Assembly: GCA_030549335.1 (NCBI GenBank)
Contig: CM060194.1
Location: 60,912,547 to 60,976,546 of the forward strand
DNA from: Pontederia crassipes
Taxonomy: Eukaryota; Streptophyta; Magnoliopsida; Commelinales; Pontederiaceae
Direction of reading: 5' to 3'
Length of the DNA stretch: 64,000 bases
Shown piece after piece: positions 1 through 11,829 of the stretch. Each line of letters opens with the position of its first letter. Position 1 is the stretch's first letter. The translations under genes and the position numbers were made by a program. The notes beneath the pieces are model-generated. The model saw only the letters and a list, made by a program, of their open reading frames with translations, did not search any database and had not been told where the DNA came from.

Positions 1-1825
1 CGCGCAGGCCGGCCGGATCTGGCCGCCGGAGAGAGCAAGGAGGGCGGGGATCGGAGCCTACCTGCGCCGGAGATTGTAGTCGGCGGCGACTTGGTGGCGG
101 AAGCTTCTGGCGGCGATGAGGGAAGGCAATGCGGACGAAACGCGGCGGGAGGTGGCCGAAGGCCGGACGAAATGCGGACGAAACGCCGGCCGGATGTAAT
201 GCGGACGAGGAAATAACTGGGTTCAAAAACGGACAAAGTGACAGTGACACCTAATTGTTCCCTCCCGCTGATATTGTAAAGATTGACAAGTCACAGTAAC
301 ATAATAGTCAATGCCATCTATGAATTCTTGTGTCAAACCTCTACGACCAAGATTATTTCTATTGTACATCCATCGACGATCGTTCAAGTACGACATAACA
401 GCTGCATTATTTGCAAATCATAAAAAATTTTAGTGTGGCCAAATTTACGTCATGCATGTATAACGGATAAATCATAAATAATTTACGTCATTTAGAGTCA
501 CAGGTAAAAAACTACAGTCATGCATTTATAAGGAAATATTAAAGGTTTATGAAACAATAGTCATTCATGTATAGCGAGCTGAAATACTTGATTTTCCAAT
601 AATGGAAATAGATGCACAATAAAACATACAGGAACCTAGGAACTATGCTCTGGTTCAGATGTAAATTCAGGAGCATTCTATATAGGCATATGATCCCATG
701 TGCAAGCAAAATCTATGAGTGCGGACGAACTTTCACAGAAAGTCATAAACTTTCGATTTATGGATATGTACAAGCACCATGTATTTGAATTGAATTTCAG
801 CCTTCATATATAATCAAAGGCGCAAACCATGTGAAGCAAACTCTAATGAAAAATTATCTTATCATACTACAAAGAAGATTCTTTTTTTTTTGAGGAAGTC
901 GAGACAAAATTAAATAAATGAATAGTCAACAATGACAATATATAGAGAGAAATATTAGAATGGAAGATTAGAATAGAAGAACTCACTAGGCAGAAGATCA
1001 ATATATAGAGAGGAATAAGCTAGATCTTGAAGTTTCAAGAGTACTCTTCCCTAGAATTGTGTACGGTCTGCAAATTATGGAGCCCTGCAGAGTGTTGGAT
1101 TATTAATGGATCAAAGTTGTCTTCACTAGTGATCTCTAATCTCTGGCCTTAACATGATCAAATAAAAACATTGGGGAACGACATCTTGTGGCTATTTGAC
1201 GGAAAAGATAGAGGCTTCTTTCATCAATGCATAAATCTGAGGTGATTTATTCCATTTCTAAGTTAAGTTATATATATAACTATGAACAAAAGAAGCACAG
1301 TATGACTCATGATTAATATAAGGAAACAATTACAACAAGAAGAACAAAGTGCAAAAGAGAAATATGCAAATATGCAAATCGAATTCTGAAAACTTGTTCT
1401 TGGCATAAATGATTATACTTATAGCACACAAACTTTTACACTGAGGTAGTCCAAATTCATTAAACTTTGTGTTCAGAGGAACTCAAATTGAACGATAGAG
1501 GAGAATCTCTAGATGGCCAGTTGAGAGAAGAAAAAAATGAAGAAAAGATTGCATATATTCTCATGCTATTGCAGTACAATAGAAGTATCCAATACTATAT
1601 ATTTTTGGAACATTCGAAATGATTAGCAGATATCAAGCTATATTTTAATCTAGATCCTCTGATATTCAGGACTACTAGATATGAAGCTACATAGGTTGAT
1701 ATATGTTTACCTCACATCACAAATCCTTTGATATTCATAAAAAGTTTTTGCTTATCTTGGTCGTTCATGAGATTGAGCTGCGAAATATGAATCCAACTGT
1801 TAGGTCCATGAACATGAGGTAAAGA

Positions 1826-2150
1826 AGGGCGGCCGGATCTGGCAGCCGCGCGCGAACGGCGGCCGGATCTGGCCGCCGCGCGCGCAGGCCGGCCGGATCT
1901 GGCAGCCGCACGGAGGGCGGCCGGATCTGGCCGCCGCGCACGGAGGGCGGCCGGATCTGGCCGCCGTGTGCGGAGGGCGGCTGGATCTGGCCGCCACGCG
2001 AAGGGCGGCCAGATCTGGCCGCCGCGCGCGGAGGCAGGCTGGATCTGGCCGACGCGCGCGAAGGGCGGCCGGATCTGGCCGCCACGCTCGGAGGGCGGCT
2101 GGATCTGCCCACTGCGCGCGCAGGCCGGCCGGATCTGGCCGCCGGAGAGA
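1826..2150. repeat. GC-rich ~30 bp minisatellite, about 11 units
   Basis: Units of 28-31 bp are built on the core GGCGGCCGGATCTGGCCGCC followed by a variable GCGCGCGGA-like spacer. The core is a near-perfect dyad (GGCGGCC / GGCCGCC around GATC), so each unit can fold on itself. Units differ by a few substitutions such as CTGGATCTGG or CAGATCTGG. Confidence 0.9.
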
Positions 2151-3942
2151 GCAAGGAGGGCGGGGATCGGAGCCTACCTGCGCCGGAGATTGTAGTCGGC
2201 GGCGACTTGGTGGCGGAAGCTTCTGGCGGCGATGAGGGAAGGCAATGCGGACGAAACGCGGCGGGAGGTGGCCGAAGGCCGGACGAAATGCGGACGAAAC
2301 GCCGGCCGGATGTAATGCGGACGAGGAAATAACTGGGTTCAAAAACGGACAAAGTGACAGTGACACCTAATTGTTCCCTCCCGCTGATATTGTAAAGATT
2401 GACAAGTCACAGTAACATAATAGTCAATGCCATCTATGAATTCTTGTGTCAAACCTCTACGACCAAGATTATTTCTATTGTACATCCATCGACGATCGTT
2501 CAAGTACGACATAACAGCTGCATTATTTGCAAATCATAAAAAATTTTAGTGTGGCCAAATTTACGTCATGCATGTATAACGGATAAATCATAAATAATTT
2601 ACGTCATTTAGAGTCACAGGTAAAAAACTACAGTCATGCATTTATAAGGAAATATTAAAGGTTTATGAAACAATAGTCATTCATGTATAGCGAGCTGAAA
2701 TACTTGATTTTCCAATAATGGAAATAGATGCACAATAAAACATACAGGAACCTAGGAACTATGCTCTGGTTCAGATGTAAATTCAGGAGCATTCTATATA
2801 GGCATATGATCCCATGTGCAAGCAAAATCTATGAGTGCGGACGAACTTTCACAGAAAGTCATAAACTTTCGATTTATGGATATGTACAAGCACCATGTAT
2901 TTGAATTGAATTTCAGCCTTCATATATAATCAAAGGCGCAAACCATGTGAAGCAAACTCTAATGAAAAATTATCTTATCATACTACAAAGAAGATTCTTT
3001 TTTTTTTGAGGAAGTCGAGACAAAATTAAATAAATGAATAGTCAACAATGACAATATATAGAGAGAAATATTAGAATGGAAGATTAGAATAGAAGAACTC
3101 ACTAGGCAGAAGATCAATATATAGAGAGGAATAAGCTAGATCTTGAAGTTTCAAGAGTACTCTTCCCTAGAATTGTGTACGGTCTGCAAATTATGGAGCC
3201 CTGCAGAGTGTTGGATTATTAATGGATCAAAGTTGTCTTCACTAGTGATCTCTAATCTCTGGCCTTAACATGATCAAATAAAAACATTGGGGAACGACAT
3301 CTTGTGGCTATTTGACGGAAAAGATAGAGGCTTCTTTCATCAATGCATAAATCTGAGGTGATTTATTCCATTTCTAAGTTAAGTTATATATATAACTATG
3401 AACAAAAGAAGCACAGTATGACTCATGATTAATATAAGGAAACAATTACAACAAGAAGAACAAAGTGCAAAAGAGAAATATGCAAATATGCAAATCGAAT
3501 TCTGAAAACTTGTTCTTGGCATAAATGATTATACTTATAGCACACAAACTTTTACACTGAGGTAGTCCAAATTCATTAAACTTTGTGTTCAGAGGAACTC
3601 AAATTGAACGATAGAGGAGAATCTCTAGATGGCCAGTTGAGAGAAGAAAAAAATGAAGAAAAGATTGCATATATTCTCATGCTATTGCAGTACAATAGAA
3701 GTATCCAATACTATATATTTTTGGAACATTCGAAATGATTAGCAGATATCAAGCTATATTTTAATCTAGATCCTCTGATATTCAGGACTACTAGATATGA
3801 AGCTACATAGGTTGATATATGTTTACCTCACATCACAAATCCTTTGATATTCATAAAAAGTTTTTGCTTATCTTGGTCGTTCATGAGATTGAGCTGCGAA
3901 ATATGAATCCAACTGTTAGGTCCATGAACATGAGGTAAAGAA

Positions 3943-4236
3943 GGGCGGCCGGATCTGGCCGCCGCGCGCGAACGGCGGCCGGATCTGGCAGCCGCACGGA
4001 GGGCGGCCGGATCTGGCCGCCGCGCACGGAGGGCGGCCGGATCTGGCTGCCGTGTGCGGAGGGCGGCTGGATCTGGCCGCCACGCGAAGGGCGGCCAGAT
4101 CTGGCCGCCGCGCGCGGAGGCAGGCTGGATCTGGCCGATGCGCGCGAAGGGCGGCCGGATCTGTCCGCCACGCGCGGAGGGCGGCTGGATCTGCCCACTG
4201 CGCACGCAGGCCGGCCGGATCTGGCCGCCGGAGAGA
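3943..4236. repeat. GC-rich ~30 bp minisatellite, about 10 units (second array)
   Basis: This is the same minisatellite as at 1826-2150, inside the next 2.1 kb copy. It has one unit fewer, which accounts for the 30 bp shorter period. The remaining units follow the same order of variants, with a few private substitutions. Confidence 0.9.
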
Positions 4237-4448
4237 GCAAGGAGGGCGGGGATCGGAGCCTACCTGCGCCGGAGATTGTAGTCGGCGGCGACTTGGTGGC
4301 GGAAGCTTCTGGCGGCGATGAGGGAAGGCAATGCGGACGAAACGCGGCGGGAGGTGGCCGAAGGCCGGACGAAATGCGGACGAAACGCCGGCCGGATGTA
4401 ATGCGGACGAGGAAATAACTGGGTTCAAAAACGGACAAAGTGACAGTG

Positions 4449-5114
4449 GGGTCGGCTATTTATATAGTCACTTTTCGACGGTCATAACTTCGCAACATAG
4501 GTAAATATAATATAATATTAATTCGAGTTTCGACGGCTCAAACTCGTTGGAAAAACCGTCGAAACTTTCAACGGTTCTCTAAACCGTCGAAACTTTCTAC
4601 GGTTTTAGCCGTCGACATATATATTAATAAATTTCCAACTAAACAGAGTCGCGTAAATTATAACTTTCCATTTTCGACGGTTAAGACCATCGAAAACAAT
4701 TAAGGTTGAATATTTTAATTAATGAAAATCTCATAACGTTTCGACGGGTATGACCGCCGAAATATCGACGGTTGCATCAAACGTCGCAAATGTCGACGGT
4801 CAAAATCGTCGAAAATTTAATAATAGTACGGGACCAACGTTGAAATATTTTGATGGCTAAGATCGTTGGAACTTTCGACGGATAGGTAAACCGTCGAAAC
4901 TTTCGACGGTCTAAACCGTCAAAGCGCCAAAATTTTCGACGGAAGCTTTCGACGAATTCTGGACCGTCGAGAGTTTAGACGGCTAGAACTGTCGAAAAGT
5001 ACCCGATGAAAATTTTGACGGTTTACACGATCCACCGAAAAAACCGTCGGTAATTCAGACGGATGTCAGACCATCGAAAAAAATCCGTCGGAAATCTGAC
5101 TTTTTCTTGTAGTG
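4449..5114. mobile_element. CACTA (En/Spm-type) transposon, right terminal region
   Basis: The sequence ends in TTTTTCTTGTAGTG at 5114, the reverse complement of the classic plant CACTA terminus CACTACAAGAAAAA. Upstream of it, about 650 bp carries many direct and inverted copies of a subterminal word close to TTTCGACGGT / ACCGTCGAAA, as expected for the transposase-binding region of this superfamily. The left end is not in the window. The 2.1 kb tandem array upstream is probably its interior. The three bases after the end are CGA, the presumed target duplication, which cannot be checked here. No transposase domain is visible, so this is a non-autonomous or partial copy. Confidence 0.8.
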
Positions 5115-6050
5115 CGACTACGAGGAAAATACGAAAACCATGCCGGTATCTATCTTCACCCAAGCTTGATTTCTCTACGTTGGGTCGCGATAAAGCCTCT
5201 AACGTCCCTATGGTCAGGGGTGCAGGGTAAAAATAATTCACGAGCTCAAATCCATGCATATATATAAAAGATAAAGAACTATACAATGAAACAAGTATCA
5301 AACAATATCATTAAACTGGGAATGAAGCTTAACATTCTGTCCAGATCATGAAAAGCAACGAAGAAGAATAAGAACAAAGTTACGAAAGCCATGATCAACA
5401 TCCTTCAGCCACTAGTTGGCTGGCTAATTACACATTACGAAAACTAGAAAAGAAGAAAAAGCTAAAATGAAAATACAAGAGAGAAGGGAGAAGAGAGGAG
5501 GGAGGCTGATGGTGCAGCCTCCTCTTCAACCTCCTCCAACAAATCAGAACTCAGCCAAAATTCGAACTCTCCCTCTTGTGGAATCAAAAGTGGAATCCCT
5601 TCTTCAACGATCCTCTTGCTCTTTTATAGTCCAAAAGATCGCGCCACTTGTCCATTACTTTCCAACTGCTTTCTCATATCTTTCTTTAACTTTTCCAGCC
5701 AACAGAAGGTGCTTTTGTGGTATGCATGGCTGTTACCTTTTAACTTGCTACATGTCCAACTTTTTCAGCAAAAAAGAATCTTCTGGTGGTCCTTCTTTGC
5801 TGCCTTTTTCTTTGTTTGCCACCTGTCCATTTTCCTAGCGGCTTTCTTTGTCCACATCTGCCCATGAAGGTGTAGAAGAAGCTTCCTCTCTTTTGTGCAA
5901 TGGAATCTATTATGCTGACATGGAAAGGCATGTTTTCCTTTGATGTTTGCTGCTTTGGATAGCTAGACTGGTGAATCTGCATCGTCTGTACTCAAATTTG
6001 TCTAAGTGTTTGTGTCACAGACGTGCTCCACAAATATTATATCAACATAA
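5115..6050 (-). mobile_element. LTR-like remnant with a minus-strand promoter
   Basis: No gene is recognised. On the minus strand a TATA motif (ACTATAAAAGAGC, about 5615-5630) lies in sequence that resembles the 12.56-13.56 kb region: both share the order 'GCCACTAG(T/C)TGG ... TTA.TTACACA ... CTTTTATAG ... GCCAC.TG.CC ... GTCCACAT.TGCCCAT'. Two diverged copies of one promoter-bearing repeat are best explained as LTR fossils. A 92-codon open frame at 5023-5301 (-) crosses the CACTA end and matches nothing I know. Confidence 0.35.
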
Positions 6051-6289
6051 TCTTGCTTTTAATGAGCATTTTAAGTAAGTTTAGATGCTTATATAGTCAT
6101 GATTGCATGTAGCAATTAACCCTTGGATTAAAGCATAATCAAAATTAAATTATCGATAAGCGTTATAAAGGAATTATATAAAATTATTAAGAATAAATTA
6201 TAATAATTGTAAATATTATAATAAACATGTTTAATTATGATTAACTAATGTTAATTAAAAGTTTAACACTAATTTTTAACCAAATAATA

Positions 6290-8560
6290 TGATTGGACCT
6301 CCATTTCAACCAATAGGGTTTCAAGCAGTTGAAGCAGGTAGCTCACCAGCTACTTAGAAAATGATTTTTCCAAATCGTCATATGACGTGTTAAAATTCTG
6401 TAAAAAATATATAAATCATTTATTCGTATTATCTGCAAGCTGAAAAATTTTCAAGGTCAGATCAGTTTCCGAGCAGCCTGAGGAAATTCGACAAGTTTTC
6501 TAAGTTAGGTTGAATCTGCGGATCCGAAATCAACCCTCATCTTCATACGATCATATCTTCGTAAGTTGTTCTTCATAAATCATGAAATTTTGCATGGGTC
6601 ATACTATCGATGTCAGTTCTCTAATTTTTATGACAAAATACTAATGAAGTCTAGTTTTCAGAAAAATTATGCCCTAGTTAAATGGACAAGTACGAAGAAA
6701 CATATAAATTAATCTTTCTATGATACACAGTCTGCCAGGGCACAAACCCTAGGTAAGATTGCCTTAAATGTTATGACTTACTCACTTGGAATTAGTAAAT
6801 GAAGTTTGGGAGTTGAAAACTTTAATAAGTCTAGTTTTTAATTTATCTAGAATCATAATATTTGCTCATGTGGTTAAGAAATTATGAATTATTTATTGAG
6901 AGTCACTCAGTCTGAAATCCTGAGACAGCACCTAGTTAAGTTTTAGGAGATTGGGTAGAAATAAGTAGTTGAAGTGTGTAATAGCCTATGGACATAGACA
7001 CTTGAGATTGAACAATGAATACTTAGAAGAAATTACATGCATTCTAAGGTGTATAATTATTCATGCATCATGAGCATGCATTGCATAGTATTTTTACTAG
7101 TGATGAAAAAGTAAAAAGACATCATTGCTTGTAGGGAACCAACAAGCTACAAGTGAAAGGAGGAAAATCTAATAAACCTCCTTGAAAGGATAAAGTACAA
7201 GGTGAGTGGGTAAATTTACAACATAACAAAATGTTATATGTTAGTTCTTTTATTTATGATATTATTTCAAACAAAGATTATTAGTATTATTATTATTGAA
7301 ATATATCTTGAACTATGAAAAGTATTTATGATATGTTTCAATGATTTTATATGAGATGGAACAACCTTTTACATGAAAATGTTTTCAGGGAACAATGCTT
7401 GTGAAGTTAAAATAAGTTTTATTTGATAATGATATGTGAATATGACATATGTATTTTGATATTGTTAAACTCCATGTGTTCATGAGCCATGCTGTTTGAA
7501 AAAGGTCTTTGGGACCGCATTCGATATACATGAAGTCTTTGGGGCGTATATCGGGTGTCTTTGTCCTTTGGGGCTGCTCTGCGTGCACGTATTGACCCAT
7601 GATCGCTATGCGTATCTGAGAATCATTATTGGATGGCACACAATCATTATTGGGATATGTATTGATCCATGATTTGCTCTGCGTATCTGAAACTCTTGAT
7701 TATGAAGCTCTGCTTAACTGTATGACACACAATCATAGAGAAATACGTATTGACCCATGATTTGCTCTGCGTATCCGCGACTCTTGATTATGAAGCTCTG
7801 CTTAATTGTATGACACATGATTATAGAGGGATACGTATTGACCCATGATGAGTATGTGCAATGACACATGTGTGTAGTTTAACTGTGAATATGATGATAT
7901 CTTGAATAATTTGTATTTATGGTCAAAGTTCATATGATTTAAAAAGTTGTGATAGTAGTTATGCTTTAAACATTTTCTCATATGAAAGAAATATGATTAT
8001 TTAAATATTATATGCACTCGTATTGTTCCCCTATGTTCTACATTTATTCCACTCACTGAGCAAACGATTGTTGCTCACATTACCCTTGTTGAATTTTTCA
8101 GATAATTATAAGTTCTCGAGTTGAGTCGACTCGAAGCTTGTCTTTGATGCATATAGAAGAGGTCGAGCCGTTAGATCACTTTTATTTTCTCTCCACTTTC
8201 ATTTTTAAAAAGCATGCATGTAATAGATAAACTTGAGAGTTGTACTAGAGTTTATTAGAATCATTTTGTAAGGTTGTATGAGACTTGATCCTGTGGGGTT
8301 ATATGTGAAATGATTTGTGGAAAAAAAATATAATAATCATATGCGAATGTCATATCTTATAATTTTTATTAAACTTTGATGAATATATATCCATCTTTTG
8401 TATGTGTTGAGTAATGACACAAGAAAGTAAGGGGGGAAGGTTTTGCCGATTTTAGTTTGGAATGACTAAACGTAACTAAGATTTATGATAATTGGGATTA
8501 GCACTTAGTCACGAAGTTTGGTGTGATAGTTTGGGTTAGAGGAATACACTCGTATTCCCC
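6290..8560 (+). mobile_element. LTR-like fossil, probably Ty3/gypsy type
   Basis: No coding region is seen. The segment has features usual in long plant gypsy LTRs: a GTACAAGGTGAGTGGG stretch near 7196, an internal 88 bp tandem repeat rich in CGTATTGACCCATGAT (7588-7850), and a CCACTCACTGAGCAA...TTGCTCACATT motif at about 8050-8080. It is old and I could not fix its ends or a target duplication. No partner LTR or internal coding region was identified, so it may be a solo LTR. Confidence 0.45.
7588..7850. repeat. 88 bp tandem repeat inside an LTR-like region
   Basis: The phrase CGTATTGACCCATGAT starts at about 7588, 7658, 7746 and 7834. The 7658 and 7746 units are both 88 bp and nearly identical, with GCTCTGCGTATC and TTGATTATGAAGCTCTGC in each. 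The first unit is shorter and more diverged. Confidence 0.85.
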
Positions 8561-10179
8561 ATATGTGCGTGCATGAAGGGGTATACACCTGAATACTCCT
8601 ATGAATTATGGATTGAGATTTCTGCATGAAAAGTAATCAACACAAGTAATACTATCACAGAAATATAGTATTCAGAAGATGGATGTAGAGAAATAATAAA
8701 AGTTACATTTCAATAGTAATAAAGCATGTGTTCAAGCATGAGAATATAATAAAACATGGAATAGATGCATATTGAACATAGATGAAAAGCATACATAATT
8801 TCTCCACATCATCCCTCGAAGAGTTTTTAAAAATATAAGAAAAATGAGTCGTTACTGTCGGATCGGTGCTGGCCGCCGATCTAGAACAGACGGCCAAAAT
8901 TGAGATATAGAGAGAGAGGGAGAGGGAGAGGAGGATGGGGAGGTGGCCACAAACGTGATCCATCGTCCGCGCATCGGATCGATCGCCCGCGTGCGGGATC
9001 CCACTGCCTGCGAGCCCGATTGGCAGCCTATGAGCCAAATCCGGCCGTCGTCCGTGCCCGTATCAATCGCTTGCGACTCGAATTTGTCCGTCGCCCGGAT
9101 CGGCCGTCGCTAGTAGTGGCTCGTAGGCGGCTAATTTGGCTTGCAGGCGCCGGATCTGGCGCATGGGGGCCAATCTAGTGCTTGCGACCCTGATCGGCCT
9201 CCTGCGATTCGTATCGCGGGCTGCTAGTGCGCCGGATCTGCCACATGCGACTGGATCCAACCGCACTAGGTGGCGGAGTCGAGAGAGAGGGAGGAGGAGT
9301 GGGGGAGCGCAGACGGAGTCGACAAAGAGGGAGAGAGTAGTCGGGATCGCCGAAGTCGAGAGTCGCCGCCGCCGTGGGAGAGAGGGAGAGGAGGGGAGAA
9401 CGAGTAGGAAAGGACAAATGGAGAGGGGGAAATAGGGAGAGAGGAGGGTGTGGGAATGAGAAGGCGGAGGGGGAAAAATTGAGCGGAAAAATATTAGAAT
9501 TAGCGACGGGGATATCCTTCAAAATTATTGAAAGATTTGACATCCCTTGATAACTCCGAAGGAAGTATCCGTCAGTAAATAAAATAAAAATATTTTTATC
9601 AATGTTTATATAAGAAATTATTTTATTAAACATTATAACATTATATATATATTAACATATACGACTAAAAACATTAATAAACATTAGTATCCGTCAGTAA
9701 TTAGAATAATAATATTTTTTTTATCAATATCTATATATATTTTATCTTGTATTTTATGTATTGATAATTATATTTCAATAAATAATTATATATAGATGCA
9801 TCTTTAATTAATGTGGAGTAGAATTTTAACATAATGATTATTTTTTTTATAAATGACAATATGACTCTTTAAAAATATAAAAGACATATTATAAAACTAA
9901 TAAAAAGTAAATTAATAGAATTTTGAAAGATTTAAAATTTATAAATTTATAGTTACTTAGGAAATTTAACTAATTTGATAATCTTAACGGACATATAATG
10001 CTAATGTTAATCAATATGTGTATAAAATGTGTTAAAGACTTATGATTAAAATTAGTTATCATTGATTATTATTTTCTCATAATTGTCTTTAATTTTTTTT
10101 ATCTTTTCATATTTAATTTTCTCATATGTGTTATATTATAAATATTAGTAATAAAATATTAAAATAGGTGACTATCGTA

Positions 10180-10400
10180 AAACATATGCAAAAGTACAAT
10201 GTCGATGAATAAAATATGATGACCTCTCAGTTAGATGACCTCTCATCAATTGAACAGTGTAAATGGATTATTGTATTTTTTTTAAAATAAAGTTAGATGA
10301 CCTTCTAGTTGGATGACCATCTCAGTTTTGAATCTGAGTTACGACAACCTACGTTCGATGATCACGGACTTTAGAAGCTCAAGTTGGATGACCTTATTGT
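10180..10400. repeat. Scattered GTTGGATGACC words
   Basis: Within the 8.8-11.8 kb element the word (A)GTT(A/G)GATGACC(T) occurs about five times in 200 bp, at irregular spacing. It differs from the element's GACGG / CCTTCGG subterminal words. Function is unknown, and it may simply be a degenerate local duplication. Confidence 0.5.
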
Positions 10401-10500
10401 TATAAAAGACATGCATCTTAATACTAATGTTTATATAATAATGTTTGTAATCATATATATTAATACATATAATTAATATATTTATAACATAATACAGTAG

Positions 10501-10767
10501 TATAGAGAAAAATTAGTATGAGATCAGAGATTTTGATCTCACCCTCAACTCAGTGAATCTCAGCCGTTATAATTATGCATCAACGGTTCAGATCGTGAAG
10601 ATTGAAATATCTTAGTTGAACCGGGTTCAAATGAAAAAAAAAAGTGGGTTCAGCCTTTTGTTTAGCCTCATGAGATCTGGACTGTTGGTGCATAATTATA
10701 ATGACTGAAATTCACTGATTTGAGGGTGAGATCAAAATCTCTAATCTCACACTAATATTCCTCTATA
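10501..10767. mobile_element. MITE with ~100 bp terminal inverted repeats, nested
   Basis: The left end (TATAGAGAAAAATTAGTATG...) and right end (...CACTAATATTCCTCTATA) are inverted copies of each other. Similarity runs inward about 100 bp through GAGATTTTGATCTCACCCTC and ATAATTATGCA. The element is 267 bp and non-coding. The superfamily is not clear because the flanking bases do not give a clean target duplication. It lies inside the CACTA-type element. Confidence 0.75.
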
Positions 10768-11829
10768 GTATAATATAATATAATATTACTAATGTTTATA
10801 ATCATATATATATTAATACATATAACTAATATCAATACAAACTATTATTAATGTTTATTAATAATGTTATATATATATAAATATTGATAATAAATGATAA
10901 TATCAAAATTACTATCAAATGTTGAACCCTTCGGTAATTTCAAAGGCGTTATCCTATGATAAATAAAATAATAATATATTATTAATTTCTATAATATAAT
11001 ACATATCTCTCTTTCATTTACTTAAAATATTTATAATATAATATTATAATACTAATGTTTATAATCATATATATTAATACATATAATTAATATCAATACA
11101 TATACTATTATTAATGTTTAATGATAATATTATATAAATGTTGACAATAAATGATATTATTTTAATTACTGACAGGCATTTCCATCAAAATTATCGACGG
11201 ATGCTAAATCTTTCGATAATTTTGAAGGCACTATCCTTCGATTAATGTGTATAATATAATGCATATCTCTCTTCCATTTACTTAAAATATTTATAATATT
11301 ATATTATATTATAAAATGTTTATAACCATATATATTAATACGTATAATTAATATCAATACATATACTATTATTAATGTTTAATAATATTATATATATAAA
11401 TGTTGACAATAAATGATATTATTTTAATTATCGACGAGCAATTCCTTTGAAATTACCGACCGATGATAAATCCTTTGGTAATTACGAAGGCTTTATCCTT
11501 CGCTAAATAAAATAATAATTTAATAATAGAATAGTGAATATATATATTATTGTAAATATAATTACTGACGGGTCTAGCCTTCAAAATTACCGACGGATTT
11601 AAATCATTCAGTAATTTCGAAGGCTATACCCGTTGGTAATGTATCGATAGGGATTTGTCGTCCGTAGTAACGAATGACTTTTTGGCCTTCGGTAATTCAG
11701 AAGGATTTTTCTATTCGTCGCAACAGCTGTCAAAAAATGCTAAGGATTCGTATCCTTGGAAAAATGTCCGTCACAGAATAGCCATTTTCTTATAGTGATG
11801 CATGTGATAGTTGAGGAATAGATTACCTT

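Larger units (their letters stand above)
1..4448. repeat. Tandem array of 2.1 kb units, running off the left edge
   Basis: The same sequence recurs head to tail. The end of one copy lies at 1-246, a full copy of 2116 bp at 247-2362, and a full copy of 2086 bp at 2363-4448. The two full copies look identical by eye outside their minisatellite, and the 30 bp length difference equals one minisatellite unit. Each unit has about 1.58 kb of AT-rich DNA, then the GC-rich minisatellite, then a GC-rich tail with repeated GCGGACGAAA-like words. I recognise no protein in it: the long open frames over the GC part are by-products of repetition. The array runs directly into CACTA-type terminal sequence at 4449, so it appears to be the amplified interior of that transposon. 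Very low divergence means a recent duplication or an assembly error. Confidence 0.9.
8833..11797. mobile_element. CACTA-type non-autonomous element with GC-rich module
   Basis: The right end is clear: CCATTTTCTTATAGTG stops at 11797, the reverse complement of CACTATAAGAAAATGG. About 2.2 kb before it contains repeated words of the type TACCGACGGAT and CCTTCGGTAATT. At about 8855-9480 a GC-rich block with GATC/GGCCG(C/T)CG words and long GAGAGGGAGAG runs resembles the GC module of the 35.2-35.6 kb CACTA element. The left end is uncertain: TATAAGAAAAATGAG near 8836 is only a weak match to the right terminus. No transposase is visible. A MITE is nested at 10501-10767. Confidence 0.6.

Noticed and set aside
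1765-2366. Long open frames on both strands over the GC-rich repeat (also 3828-4438)
   Set aside because: They translate a 30 bp repeat in every frame (Arg/Pro/Ala runs), recur identically in the next copy, and have no domain.
1826-4236. CRISPR-like pattern of short regular repeats
   Set aside because: The units are contiguous and variable with no unique spacers, in a plant genome. This is a minisatellite.
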